Assembly (NCBI RefSeq): GCF_000237925.1 | Contig: NW_017386043.1 | Location: 744,001 to 808,000, forward strand | DNA length: 64,000 bases | Direction of reading: 5' to 3' | DNA from: Schistosoma mansoni | Taxonomy: Eukaryota; Platyhelminthes; Trematoda; Strigeidida; Schistosomatidae | Shown: positions 23,901 through 36,950 of the stretch, one piece after another | How positions within the stretch are numbered: the stretch's first letter is position 1 | Layout of the letters: every line of letters begins with the position of its first letter | Program-made: the position numbers and the translations under genes | Notes under the pieces: model-generated | Database searches by the model: none | What the model saw: the letters and a program-made list of their open reading frames with translations, nothing else | What the model was told of the DNA's origin: nothing

Positions 23901-24348
23901 ATTATATTGGTTCTAATACTGATATTCGGTTGTGAAATACAATTAGAAAAATTTATCATTTCTTAGATTTTCAGTGCATTTGTTTTCATTTTTTTCTCAA
24001 GAAATAATACGGGATAAACTAGTGACTGGTTTTCTAGAAAAAATGTATTTTGTTTAATTTCTTTGTAATCCATGAACAAATACTTATGAATTGATCATAT
24101 TTTTGTGTAATGTACATGTTTTGCCTTTAGTGGAACATGAAAGACGTGTAGTACGTCAATGTAGTAATGTTATCGATAATCTGGGCTGCATTGATCGTGT
24201 TGGAACCAATGATGTACGAATTCGTTATTGTCATTGCACAGAAGATCTATGCAATTCAATAACTGCGGTTAAACCACAATCATTCTATTATTTATTCTCG
24301 TTATCTGCCTTAACTTTTAGCTTCATTAGATTATTAATATACACATGA
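17869..24348 (+). CDS. Ly6/uPAR-fold surface protein (quiver/sleepless-like), three exons
   Basis: Joined exons 17869-17944, 19901-20050 and 24131-24348 give 147 residues. All four splice sites are GT/AG and both introns are phase 1, so the frame runs through. Residues 1-24 are a signal peptide. The mature part has ten cysteines (31, 34, 43, 55, 69, 86, 95, 109, 111, 116) ending in the CHCTEDLCN signature of Ly6/quiver proteins. Residues 127-146 are hydrophobic, as in a GPI-anchor signal with cleavage soon after Asn117. A possible N-glycosylation site is Asn54. Such proteins sit on the outer membrane face; in schistosomes several are tegument antigens, in insects quiver/sleepless tunes ion channels. 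The particular role here is unknown. Intron 2 is 4.1 kb and holds several repeats. Confidence 0.88.
18610..18640 (+). repeat. (TA)n microsatellite in intron 1
   Basis: About fifteen uninterrupted TA units. Confidence 0.9.
19901..20050 (+). CDS. Ly6-type gene, exon 2
   Basis: Preceded by a pyrimidine-rich acceptor (TTTCCCTTTTCAG) and followed by donor GTAAGT. Encodes the first five cysteines, including the CVVC pair that opens the Ly6 fold. Confidence 0.88.
20088..20152 (+). repeat. 3' tail of dispersed repeat family C in intron 2
   Basis: Shares the CTGGTGCCCCCTTGTATC block and the A-rich end with 4640-4712, directly after the exon 2 donor site. Confidence 0.65.
21340..21906 (+). repeat. 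Dispersed repeat family C, long copy in intron 2
   Basis: A GC-richer block in AT-rich DNA. Segments such as GGTGTTGTTTACG, the GGTGGACACGGAGGGTCCAC region and GTTGCTCCACTGTCTTGT match, with changes, the reverse complement of 42385-42838. Its 3' end carries the same tail as 4640-4712. No protein is readable. Probably the untranslated end of a non-LTR element, but the family is not identified. Confidence 0.65.
22433..22679. mobile_element. Hammerhead SINE (family B), head-to-head pair in intron 2
   Basis: 22433-22617 is a minus-strand copy from its 3' end (AGAAGGGGTTTTGTG on the plus strand) up to the tRNA-like B box (GGTTCGAATCTCG, read minus). At 22619 it meets a plus-strand fragment of the same 3' region, about 60 bp long, ending in the GCGTGAGTCAATTG-type sequence in sense. 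Both 3' ends point outward, giving a palindrome with unequal arms. Confidence 0.82.
22511..22561 (-). ncRNA. Hammerhead ribozyme, altered core (family B SINE)
   Basis: The minus strand has CTGAGGA, a stem II region around TCCCACAATAGGA, and GTC before CAGTGC. The expected GAAA is AAAA here, which changes the G12 position needed for catalysis, so it is probably inactive. Confidence 0.6.
22680..24130. other. Rest of intron 2 of the Ly6-type gene
   Basis: AT-rich, with no repeat or additional exon recognised. It ends in the acceptor TTTTGCCTTTAG at 24119-24130. Confidence 0.5.
24131..24348 (+). CDS. Ly6-type gene, exon 3
   Basis: Encodes residues 76-147: the last five cysteines with YCHCTEDLCN and the C-terminal hydrophobic GPI signal, then stop TGA. 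Confidence 0.9.
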
Positions 24349-24606
24349 AACTCTTGAATCTTGTAGTATTTTTGAAAATAATACTGATAGTAATTATTAT
24401 TACTATAATTTATGAGTAGTTTTTCCAGTGCACATATACACGGAGAAAACGTTATTAGATTAAAAAAAAACAATACCAAAGTTAGTCTGTTGTCCTTTTT
24501 TTTTTACTATCATTTGTGTTTTACCACCTCTTTGATGTTCTTTTTCTCTTTTCTATCACAATATCTTCAAATTTGTAAACATTATCATAAAAAATGTAGA
24601 TGGTGA

Positions 24607-24612
24607 AATAAA
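24607..24612 (+). promoter_or_regulatory. Poly(A) signal AATAAA of the Ly6-type gene
   Basis: Canonical hexamer 259 bases after the stop codon on the same strand. Confidence 0.6.
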
Positions 24613-26049
24613 GCAGACATTTTATGAAAGAAATTTTTCTTCCATTGAGTTTGTATTTAATTTTCATTCTTTCTTCTTATCATGTAGAAAATCATTATTT
24701 ATTTGGTAAAATAATTAAGTCAATGGGATGATCATTATTTTTGAGCCCATCTGTGATTATTTTAATCTTAGTATACTTTGATTAAAAAGTAGCTGATTAT
24801 ATAATGAAACAGTTTTGTTTTCTAAACTATCAGTCTTTGTTATTAGCTATTGTCATCTTTTGTGTCAATCGTGAATATCATTTTATGTAGAAAGAGAGAA
24901 AAAGATCAAATTTTTCTGTCACTAGCGTGTGTTTTATCATAAATTATTTGATTGTTTTTCTTCTACACTCTTCTGTGCATCTTGAAAACTGTACTCGTCT
25001 CACCAATTTCTTATTATTTTCATGTTTTAATTAGAAAACAGTTATATTTCATTTTAACTGTAATATGTGAATTATATAAATTTTAGATAATGGACAAAAT
25101 ACTGTTTTTAAAATGAACAGGTATTAACTTCTTGATTTTAATCAAACTTTAAATGGTCCTGTTGGTGAGATGAATTGTCACATTGTCGTTTGAATATTTT
25201 TTTGAGGAAATGTTAAGGAAATATTCAGTTATCTCTAAAGTTTGTTTTATCAATTGCGTGATCTAAATTATACAACAATAAATAATTAAGGATTGACAAA
25301 GTTAAATGAAAAAGAAACAGTTCAACTAGTGATACATTTCGTCATTGCGTTTATGCAAACACGTTGAAAACAATGAGGGAATTTTCCTTTCCTTAGCTTC
25401 TATCAAAATAGTTTGGACTAATTTCGTCTTAATTAAGATTACTATTTGTTGAAACAAATAATTACATGGTAAGGTAGTTGTTTTACGAATTAACACTAAC
25501 TGAATGAAATGGTTGTTCATTTTCAGTCTAAGCGCAGCGTCCACCATCTGTTTATGTTCTAGATCGTTCTGATGTGCCTTGTAAATGTTATTCAGTAGAT
25601 TAATTAACAATCAGGTGAGTAGTAGCTTGAGAAAATAATAGAATTCAGCTTAATCAATTTAGATGAATAGATTTGCAGTATTTGCTAATTAGTCTACTAA
25701 CAGGTGGTTGATATTCCAACCCCAGCACCAATTTAGAAATATAAATGGCCAAAAAACCAAAAACAGACAATGTTAAGCCTGGCTTGAATGTGTATAAGTC
25801 GAAGTCACTACATGAGCTCAGACAATGAAAAAATTAACAAGACAAAAAGGAAATCAAGTAAAGGAGATATTCTCTGCAGTGGGAAACTAACCATAGAAAT
25901 TATAGCTTAAAAGGGATAAATGTCGAGAATGAGCAGTGTGGAATGATGCTAAGGTCAAAACATACGGTAAGAGGAAGATTGACTGTAGTTGCATTAGGTT
26001 GGTGTTTTTTCACCTAAAGTTTCTAATGATAGGTCACGACCATTATACG
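24613..26049. other. AT-rich intergenic DNA
   Basis: Nothing recognised. The open frame at 25326-25610 on the minus strand matches no family known to me. Confidence 0.45.
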
Positions 26050-26720
26050 GGTCCCAAACAAGAGATCTACGTCCTTTTACATAGCTTTAATCATTAGTTA
26101 GTGTTTTCATTAACTGATACCATGTCTTTGTTTTGGTGTCCTTAGACTTTCTTCAATTCACTCATATACCAACCATGATAGCGCTTCACAATGTTTTATC
26201 CCTGAGCATCTGTAATACATATTACAATCACCCCATTTGATTAAGCTTAACAACCGAATTACCATTTTTACTTGATACCCTGTCTAGGTGGATTACTCAC
26301 TCGGGCGATCCTTGAAGAGATTTATGATGATAATCTACGTTGGTCATATTTAAGAGTTATAAATTTAAAAATAGTGAACTCCTACTCAGTCTTTGTGCTC
26401 TCCGATAGATGGATGAATATCTTGCTTTTGTAACAAGTGGTGTAAGTTGGAGAACATCTCACCAGTTTTTGCGTAAGTGATAAGATCTCTTGAGCCACCG
26501 AACTATCAAAAATAATTAGATTTCTGAGATACGTAAAGTGGTCAACACGCTTGACTACCTCATTCCGTATACTTGAACTAAATGCTAACTCAGACCATAC
26601 CTAGAGCAACATTCCACATTTTGATAGAAAGAAACGTACCCAAAACATTATTGTGTTTTCTCAAGGTGATTGAACGACACTCCATTTCCCGGTATTTTTG
26701 TCTAGCAGAATTGTACCCTC
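26050..26720 (-). pseudogene. Old, heavily decayed RTE LINE fragment
   Basis: On the minus strand, around 26545-26490, VVKRVDHFTYLRNLI recalls the RTE block that precedes the GCETWPL region. Near 26130-26150 a GAAGAAAGTC and CAAAACAAAGACATGG stretch matches the QTKTWHQ region of the younger copies. Many stops and indels make it much older than the copies at 2-4 and 34-36 kb. Limits are approximate. Confidence 0.55.
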
Positions 26721-29700
26721 TGGATATTGTCAGCTAACAAGCGAGTGTCTAGGTGGGAAAACGTTGCTGAGAGCATTCCATTAAGGCGACTAAATAAAAA
26801 TGAGTAGCAGCTACTACAAACATCACTTAAGGTACTCGACTCCAATTACAGTTTGATTTAGAGCACTGAATTGGTCAAAACTTAGAAATTAAAATCACTG
26901 GTGAGGAAGTCCTTGTACACAGCAAATAGACTCACACTGGCTTTAGGGATCTAGATGAGTGTAATATTTCCATAATGAGTTGGAGAGAAAAGTATTAGGG
27001 ATGAAAAGGCTTAGGCTTAGAGTATTTCAGAAGTCCAATCGGTAATACTTAATGGCATATCTATTTTCAATATTGAAAAACCAGGTATCCAGGGCTTAGC
27101 CAAATAATAAACTAAACTCTGAGTGTTTTATTTTCCAAGTTATTTCAAATCTTATTTTCTTAAAGTCATAGTTCTTAATGTTGAATTCGATGTAAGATAA
27201 CACTAATCTGTATTATGGTTTCCATGACGTTAATACCCCTATACTTTCATTCAAATGAAAGTAAAATTCACTACGAGAGTTTTAGACCACAGCAAAATTT
27301 TAGATCGATAGTAACTGTACATTTAGACATAAATACATCGTTCTGTTTAAAACAACTAGGCGTTTTCTTTTTTACTTCATCTGACCGTAAAATTACGATC
27401 AATGAGTAAAATCGATTTTTCCATAAATAAATTCCTCCAATCAGAACGGATTTATGTCAAAGATACAAAAAAGGATATTTTGTTTACGAAAAACTAGGAT
27501 GGATTTATATCAAGTGTTGTGACCTTATTATGGAAATCAACGTCATTGGTACAGTCCAACCACTCTATTACTTTATGTTCAGTGGAACAGTAATGTAATT
27601 TCAATCAAACAGCTTGGAAATAATATAAAATATAGCAAAAACAATTCTTAAGGTTAAAAGAATATCAACTATAAAAGAATATCACCTGTCGTGTTGGTTC
27701 GAATTGAATCACGTCAAGACAATCCTGAACTAAAGCCTTCAACCATGTTTTGTTCATAGTTAGGCTGTGGGCAATTTGATGTGTTATCTTTTGAGATTGC
27801 TGTAGTTGGAGATATGTGTGTATGTTATTGATACTAAGGTCTACTGAATAAATGAAGTCATAGGATACTGTTGTTGCATAAGTTAGATAGAAATAAATGG
27901 AAGTTGTCAATATGGCGACAAGTGAGTTGTAAATAAACGGATCTTTCTGGTTTCCAGTGGTGTCCCAACTAAGGCCAGTCTGACACTAATATCGCCTAGA
28001 CTGTTTATTTGTTTATTTTAATTTATCAATCAAAAATGGCATGACACATCTAATTAAATTTTATCCCGTCTGTTTAGATTATTAAAATTTGGGTATATAT
28101 ATAGTCTTTCTTTATGTGCAACTAAACATTTCTGAATATACTTGAGTCAATTTAGTGTCTCCTTTGTAGCTCAAGCATTAAAAATGTTCATATAAAAATC
28201 TTTAACACTTTAGTTTAAAGAGCCATTAGTAGTCTCTTGAGCAGATAATGATAAAATACTTAGTGTTTTGGAATCTCGTAAATATGTGAAAATGAGACTT
28301 AAGTCAAAAGTTTTTTTAACAGAAATATTGTAAAGATAGGTAAACTAGGTAGCCTTGTAAGTACCACTGAACTTAGCCCATTCAGAAGACTGTCCTCTGT
28401 AAAATCAATATTGTTCATGTAGGAAGCCTTTACTAAGTTTACGTACCTTTCCGGTGCCTCTTTGATGATAAAACTGCTAAAAGAAATCTCGTTATACTTA
28501 GTCGATAATCATGTTTAGGTCAAGGAGAGTGACTGGGATTATGCATCCGTTTGCTCCTCTGTATTCGAAAACTGATCAAAGAGTGAATATTTCGAAGATA
28601 TATCTACTTTGTTACTTTCTGAGAGTTTTCTCTTTTTAAGGATTTTGGTGATTAGAGTATCAAATTTTTAAATAATGTATTAATCAGACTAATTTTGCTG
28701 ACACTATCATATGATGAATTGAGTGCTTTAGCGTAAAGAGAGACTAAATTTGATCGGAATCAGTTGTATAGAATCTCATGAAAATCTTAAATTTTAATTA
28801 ATATCTAAGGTGATGTAACTCAGAATAATGTCATTATCCTTAAGGACTCGAGTTAATTTGTTAGGAATTGCTGCTCATTCTTGCTTGAAGTCATTTATAG
28901 ACTTCAACACATTTTGAAGAACTGCATACCAATTACAATCTTCCATGCTGTTAATGAATATTGGAGAACTGGCGCGGGGTAGCAGGAGGATAGTTGAACT
29001 GTTCCCGTTATCATTGCACTTTACCAACCTAAGAATGGGCCATCGGTTTTCCATTTCACAAGGTTCAGAATTTCAAACCCATATCTCTAATGAAAATAGT
29101 ATTATCCATTGTAAATGCTTTTTCCCGTCACTTCTGCTTTCGTTTATCACCACTATTCACGATCATTGAGTAAACTTTGTAGTCTACATTTAAGTTGCTT
29201 CTTCATCAAGTGGCCTTTTCTAAATTATTAGTTTAACTTGTTAGTAGACACCAATGTTCCTTTCACAGAGCTTGTGGTCCTAGGCGAGTAGAGTCTGTTT
29301 TCCTTACTGACAGAAAGTTTGAGCACTAAAAGCATTAACCTTGGTTACAAGGAACTGAACATGACGTTGTTAGTGCTGGTTTTAGATGAGGAAACTGAGC
29401 GAGGAGAAGAAGGGACGACAACAAAACAATGAGGAATATAGGGAAACCAGTAGAAGACAAACTTCAGAAGTGATGTAAATTTGAGGCAGTTGAAGGTTTT
29501 CGATTCCCCACAACATAGAGGGATAAATTTTCTGAATAGATGCGCGTAAGAATTTACATCAATATTGTTGTGTTTATTGATACCAGAAGATGCTTATAAA
29601 GCGGAAAAGATAACTGCATTAGGACAGTCACACAAAACTTTGCAAGTGGTTGATCTTTTTGGTTCTTATTTCTAGGATCTGAAATGAAGTACAGGGTTGC

Positions 29701-32700
29701 ATTTGTTAGAGTTGACCTTTGTTTCCATTTGTGACAAGGGAGCATATCAGATGTTGATTACTCTTGAGAATAAATTATATTTCTTAGATAAATAATTATG
29801 AAGATACATTATATTCTGGTTAAAATTAAAAGTCAAACTCAAAATATCACGACTTTCAACGAATTATACTTTTTTAACAAAGTTGTTCATCTCTTTAAAG
29901 GTTTAGGAGTTTTCTCTTAAAATATTATTTGAAAATCTGTATGCAGAACAGTTTTTATGCTTTTAAACATTTGTACACATTTCAGTGTCAGTACTGAAGG
30001 TAACGTATAACAATATTGGGAAACAGACTAATGGACTGTAACATTTGTACATAACAATGATTCATCTATAATTCATTCCGCGGCTAGTCCGAATTCCGTG
30101 TGTAATACTCTCAGTTGTACTCATCGAGTTCTGTATGCCTTAAATTGGACCATTCTGGGAGTTTTTAGTTGGCACATCCACTCGACTACTAATTGTTAGA
30201 TGGACTAATGGACAATATTACAAGATATAGTATTCAAGTCGAAGACGAAGACTATCATACTGATTAAAAAAAAAATCAATTTTCAGTAAGTATTTCTATA
30301 CAGATAAATAAAAAATGAGGTAGAATGTGAATTATCGTATCCCTTCCAATACTTTTACTAGTTATACTAACATCTCTTAGTATACATCTCAACTCTCTTC
30401 TTCTTAAGTCCCTCTTTACCTTGAGATTTAGGGACATTCATTCATTTAGAGATTCGCCAAAATCAACTTCATATGCTACACATCTCTGTATCGGATAAGA
30501 TTATTATCAATAGTATTAATAAGAATAATATCATCTAAATTATTCATATCATAAAATATTAAATAATAATGGTGATTGTCTTCGAGAAAAGCCAGTATGA
30601 ATAAGTTTCATCAAACTTCCTGTTGATTGGTTAGGCAATTAACACAGGCTGATTGGTCCATATATAACCATATACTGCGTATTTTAGTTATAAGAAACTT
30701 TAAGAATCCGGAATGACGTAATATATATTGTACTGGTCTCAAACTTTAATAAATATCTAGCTGATATTTATCGGAAATTTGAAAAGTTAACTAATTTGTC
30801 CAAGTATTCTCCTGTCGGCAAGTTATACATTCGACCTCTATGACACGCAAATTATATTACTCCATGAATAATTGTTGGATATTTACAAATGTTTCTTCCC
30901 ATTTCTTAATGAAATCTGTACTTTACCGATCATGTTAAGAGTTGTAGACAAGTCATGGTGTTGAGTTTTAATGAATAAATTTGAGATTTTTACGCCACTT
31001 TATGTTATGGAGTGTACATGAATATAATGGTTTCATGATGCTTATAAATTTTTCAAAGGTTTCGAACAGTTTTACCATGCAATAATCTTAATCTGTACTG
31101 GAATTTTTAAGCCACATGAATGTCTGTTGTTTGGTGAACCACACGAAAAATGGTTTGTTTCAGAGTTCATTTTGAACAAAGGAAATATGGAGTAAAACTC
31201 ATTAATTCGCGTGTTGTACTTGATCTACATTTAAATAAGTGACATTTACCACGTTTCAGCATTCACATATTGCCATTCACACCAATGATTTTAGAATCGT
31301 TGCCAGATTGTAAGTGTTGTAAGAACTAATATGAACGTGTCACTGTTAATAATAATGCTTGGGAAATAAGACGACGAACCAAGAGGTTATTAACATGAGA
31401 AAGGCATTTGATCGTCTATTTGCATTTTGCGACGTTTTCTGAAAAACAAACTGTCTTTTCATCTGGCCATCAAGTGTTCTGCCTGAATTATATTTTTACT
31501 GTACTGAAACCCTTCTCTCCATCTAATGACTGATAATTTGTACGTCACTCTCCGCTAATTACTACTTGCAAGCAATCTTATGAGTAGTTTCCGGCATATA
31601 TATAACCTAGATTTGGGACACAATTGAGATTATACTGGATTATCTAGTATAACTTATGAAACGCGGTAACCACATTGTAGATTTAACTGATCAATTTCAA
31701 ACTGTTATAATGACTGAAAAACCTGACATTGATAACTGTTTAATAACTTCTCTTTTATTTATGACTTGATCTACTGTTCATTTAAATTGTAAAATATTCT
31801 TAGTGTGGATAGAGAGAAGAACCAATCGATTTCCACCATTTTGATAATCAAGAGAACAGTGTTTCTTATGGTGAACAGAAGTGAGCGAACTTTGGTTACT
31901 TTGTGAAACTGATTTATATTCTCGGTCAACCATTCATTACATGATAAGTAGCTTATAATGACACCATTTCAGTTAAATAGTTTATACAGAAACAGTATTC
32001 TATTTTATCAGTTGTTTCAACTTAAATTTACATGGTCTCGTGAACGAACCATCAGTTTAGTCAATCAGGTCTGATCAGGCGATTTAACTACCATAACAAG
32101 AGAACTGGCAACAAAAAAAGCTAAAGAGAATGTTCATGAAATACTTTATTCAATAGTTTACACTAATTCTTAGTAAGCTCGGGGACAGCATCAGAGAAAC
32201 CAGTTGATCATGAACTAAAAACATTCCCATATGTTCTACACTACTTATAACATTTTTGAGTAGTTGTGTTATATTCCTAACATTTTCGTGACAGCCATTA
32301 GCTGTTTAGTGATTTTTATTACAAGCAGTTAAATATCACCGTTTCCTTACCATACTTTGGCTTCTTCTAAATCAATGGTAATAAAGTCATCAAAATCAGT
32401 TTAAGCACACGCAGTAAATTGCTAGAAAATTTGGAAGGCTTTTCCCAGCTGTGCAAATGTTATCGTAAACGGTTGATGAAAGATAATGACACCTAAATAT
32501 TCTATAGAAATCATTATTATCTATGTGTTTTGAATCACTACCATTTACGCGCATGTTAATATAGAAATTCGTTGCAACATTGAATTATTGGTACTGAGTA
32601 TTCTGCATCATAATAAAACTTGCAGTATTGAAAAAAGTAATTGCTATTATTAGTCTTCATTCTATGCTTTCTCTTCATATTCCCCAATTTTAGTAATATA

Positions 32701-33774
32701 AAGGTAAATACCTGAAGTTGAAACCTGTCATTTTATAGTCCTAATGCTAAATAACTTTCCCAGTTTACTAGTTTTGAAATCAAAAGCTAACCAGTTAATT
32801 TTTCTGCTAAATATGTACTAAACACGTTTTGTTATTGTAAACGTAATCGTTTGAATCTAGTCTATTTATTTCCATTATCGGATGTTAATAAAAACTGATG
32901 AGATCTAACTCTCTGAACTCTGTGAAGAATGGGGATATCGTGCAGTTAGTGTGAATCAACTCAGCATACGTAATATAATTTGACGTCTTGTTTTTCTGAA
33001 TCACTAAAGGCCAATTTGTTCTAATTTTCCTGTTGTTTATAAGTTTTTTAAAAGGAATTCATGCGAAATTTGTTATCCCGACCGTTGCTACGACCTTGAC
33101 GTGATGGTCAGGCTTGCCTATCGTGATGAACCAATCGAGCTGTACTGGCTGGAACAATCGTTCCACAAGGTTCTACCATGCCAGACAGGTCGGTTGAAGA
33201 GCGCCAATAATTAAATCTGACTTCAAACATTGAAAATCTGAGACCATGAAATCCTAGGTCCTATAGGAAAACAAATTGACTAACTAGGTAAATTGATGTT
33301 GATAAATCGATAAAGAGTTCTCCGTTTCGGTTATTTTCAATCTGTAACATCTGTTTGGTCTTAAAATGAAGCCAAAAATTAAAATATGGTCAATAAATCA
33401 ACATTCAAGGATAACAAGAGAAATCAAGACAAATTATCTGGGTGAATGCGCTGCGCGTCCCAAGCATGTTGATTGTCATGGATAACAAGGTTCAGCTATG
33501 TCTTGAATCGAATTGGGACAATGCTTTATTATTAAATTGTTTTGAATACTATCACTCTCTTACAAGACTGCTGAATGTTAATCTCGGGAAAACGGACATG
33601 GTCACATCACAATATTTTGATCAATACAAGACAGGTATTTATGCAAGATTAATTTTAATGATGATCGAAGCTGAAAACATGGGTCGCAAAAGGCAATAAG
33701 CTTATTAGATTATCTACTGACCTGAGAAACTCAGTTGGTATGTAGTTTTTAATTTTATTTTTATCAAGCACTAA
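26721..33774. other. Seven kilobases of AT-rich DNA without a recognised gene
   Basis: No exon, RNA gene or known repeat could be supported. A GC-richer patch at about 33085-33200 (ACCTTGACGTGATGGTCAGG onward) looks repeat-derived but has no second copy in this window. The open frame at 33442-33699 begins at GTG and has no family resemblance. Confidence 0.45.
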
Positions 33775-36420
33775 TATTAAGCATAAGGAGAGACATCGTC
33801 TAACATGGCGGCATCCTACACCCAACCAACATTGGACTCAAATAGACCATGTTGCCGTCAGCCATTGTTGGAGAAGCTCGATAGAAGACAGCCACTCGTT
33901 CTGGAGTACATGTTTAAACTCTGATCATGCTCTAATACGAGCACGTATTTGCTTGCGCCTCAGTAGATGCCGGAAAACCACATTAAGAAGACCCATTAGA
34001 GTTGAACTCAGTTATGAGAAAGCCAAAGATAAATTCCAGGAACAACTGAGTTCACACTAAGGCAGTTCTGAAAACGAGGCTGACCCAGATGTTGTTTGGG
34101 GAGATATAACAACGGCTGTGGAAACAGCTGCGACATCTACTAGTGATCTGATCCAAAGGGTAACGAAAAACCAGTGGGCGAAAACAAATAAGATCTAGGT
34201 TAACCAAAAGTCTGAGGAACGATCGTTAGCAGAGGTGGGTAACGAAAGCGAAAGGGATGGAAAAGGTAGCAGCTGTATGTAACACAAGATAGCTTTTCAG
34301 ACTAGTAAGAGAAACCGGAATTAAGAAGTCAAGTGTAAGTGAGACAACTCGGAACAACACGACACTCTTTGCTCTCAGTCCGGACATTTGGAACGATGGA
34401 AGAAAACTTTGAGGAGCAGTTCGGCTAGTTTTCATCTAATCTACAGCTACCCACTACTCCCAAACAGCCTGAATGGAACATTGAAGTAGGCCTCCTGACT
34501 CTAATTGAAGTTCGAAAAACCGTAGCTAGTATGAATGAGGAAGAGCAGCTGGTTTAGAGGGACTGGCTCCAAAGGTGTTTAGGCATGTTGGTCCAGTTTT
34601 CACGGTTAGGTTGACTAATATTTTAGCTAAGATCTGGAAACTGAATGTAATTCCATCTGACTGGTCGCAATCACTGATCGTCCCATTATATAAGAAGTTC
34701 AAAATCGTCCTGTGATAACCATGGAGGGATTAGTTAAACTAATATAACATCTAAAATACTAGTCTCAATAATTATCGGGCACCTAACTAAGACTCGTGAA
34801 CTGCAAACACGAGAAAATCAGACTGGCTTCAGACCTGGTTGCGGCTACATCGACCACATATTAACCATTCGTCAAATTTTAGAGTATGCTTAGACATGCT
34901 TACTGTCGTCCGACCATGATAGGTTTTCTTGTCTTCAAAGCTACATTTGACTCTGTTGACCGAGAGGTTCTGTGACAGTGTCTGTCATTGAAAGGTGTAC
35001 CTCAGAAGTAGATAAACCTTGTGAAGGCTTTTTACTCGAACACTACCAGTCGAGTCAGAGCTTATGTCGAACTGTCATTTGATTTTCCAACTTCAAGTGG
35101 TGTCCGGCAAGGCTGTCCACTATCTCCATTTTTGTTTAATTCCATCTTAGACCTACTGTTGGAAATGGCACTCTTATCGACTTAATTTTCAGGAATTGAT
35201 CTCCTACCAGTATGTCCACTTATCGACTTAGAATACGCAGATGATACAGTTCTATTTGGTGAAGACGCTGATAGAATGCAACAATGCCAGGATATTTGAG
35301 ATGCGTTTCTCCCCCTCTAAAGGTAAATTATCGCTCCAGGACTGGCCTGCGTCAACACCTGAACTAAGGATAGGGAGTGAAGTAGTCGAACACGTGGACA
35401 ATTCTGCATAACTTGGAAGCCTGACCAGCCCTAATGGGTTGGTGTCTGACGAAATCTCTGCACAGATTCAAAAAGCTCGTCTGGCTTTTGCCAATTTACG
35501 TCACCTATGGCGAAGACGAGATATCCGTCTATCAATTAAGAGACGAGTATACTGCACAACAGTTTGCTCTGTTCTGCTTTACGGCTGCGAAACCTGGCCA
35601 TTAAGAGTAGAAGATACGCGTAAGTTACTAGTATTTGACCACAGATGCATTAGAAACATTTCACACATCTGCTGGGATCACCAGGTAAGTAATGGAGAGG
35701 TTAGATTCAGGGAATTAGAGAATGATAGTAAACCAGTTGATGACCCGATCTTCCTATTTTGGAGAAAATTTTATCCGTTTTGGGGAAGCCGCTATATAAA
35801 ATTTTGGGGATATGCCACAAAAACCCCGAAACTTCCCAGATCTGAGGAAATTTTCCAAAACGTTGGGGAAGACCATTGGAATTTGGAGAAAACGCCAAGA
35901 TAGGCAGATTGGGGAGGTTGTAAATCTACATCGACTGAGGTAGTTTGACCACGTGTTACGTATGTCTGAACACCGATTATCACAGCACGCAATTCTGATT
36001 AGTGTTGGAGACAGATAGAAGAAAGTTGGCGGAGGCCAAACCAAAACGTGGCACCAGTCCATAAAGTCACTAATTTATAGTCTCTGTCATGTTGGTAGAT
36101 GCAGACTACTTGGTTAGGGTCCGCGCGACTATCTTAACCAGTGGTTGGATACTCGGTGTGAAATGGTTCAGAATCGATCACAATGGTGTAGGTGTATACA
36201 CTCTTTGTTTTCCCTTAAACCGTAAGATTAAAATTACTTCATACCTTTGTTTCTACGAGCTAATTCCTTCTCCCTGTATTATGTCCTCATATGAAATCTT
36301 TTCCTACTACCATTGAAGTAACTGCTTCTATGAAAATGGTGTTCATCTTGTTGTGCTAATGAGGTGTGGCAGCTTAGACTGATGCATATATGTGCCTGAT
36401 CCGGCGTTGTAGCTGACTGA
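33775..36420 (+). mobile_element. RTE-clade LINE, dead copy 2
   Basis: Starts earlier in the element than copy 1: 33795-34050 translates into the linker between endonuclease and reverse transcriptase (for example SDHALIRARICLRLSR and LRRPIRVELSYEKAKDKF). From 34663 to its end it is nearly identical to copy 1, with the same stops, the same EYADDTVLFGED block (near 35231), the open piece 35439-35903, and the same internal insertion. It ends in a shorter CTGACTGA tail. Flanks differ from copy 1. Confidence 0.9.
35744..35913. mobile_element. 170-bp inverted-repeat (MITE-like) insertion in RTE copy 2
   Basis: Same position, ends and GA duplication as the insertion at 3462-3631, and practically identical in sequence. 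Confidence 0.7.
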
Positions 36421-36794
36421 ATGGCTACGTCGAAACTCATTTATGATGATCAAGTTTTATGCTTACGAAATGTTAAGTTTCCTTGTTTACTCGATTTACC
36501 ACATTGTATAGAAATTTCAGTCATCTTAAGTTTGCAATCAACAGTTGTTTATCTAATTATCCACAATTGTATGATTCGAAACTTCAATTTAAACGATCTT
36601 CACAGCACTCCATCATGATGATCAACATGTGGTTACTAGTGATTAATTTGGAGATATATACGTCCAGGAGTTCTAATCGGGAACCATCATCACTGAAGTT
36701 TAGGCTTGTCGACAGTGAGACACATATCACCAATGACAGATGATGTTTGTAGAATATCGCTAATTGGTCAAAGTTATATATGCTATCCAATGTA

Positions 36795-36950
36795 AGCCAA
36801 CACGGTGGTTTGAAGTTTAAGCTTTCCTAGAGATTTCCGGAGGTTATGAGTTCTATCCCTGGTGGGATCATGGATGCATACTGTTAAGGAGTTATATTTT
36901 GTGACGAAAATCTGTCCAGTACTTCTTGGTTTTTACTGGTTGTCTAATAA
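36795..36950 (+). mobile_element. Hammerhead SINE (family B), old degraded copy
   Basis: Aligns by eye with the intact copies: CACGGTGGTTTGAAGTTTAAG (A-box region), GAGTTCTATCCCTGG (B-box region), GGTGGGATCATGGATGC, then ACTGTTAAGGAGT, GACGAAAA and GTCCAGTACTTC of the former hammerhead. The core is ruined. About 70-75 percent identity by eye. Confidence 0.65.

Noticed and set aside
33442-33699. 85-codon open frame as a possible exon
   Set aside because: Starts at GTG, has no convincing splice context or family resemblance, and no second copy in the window.
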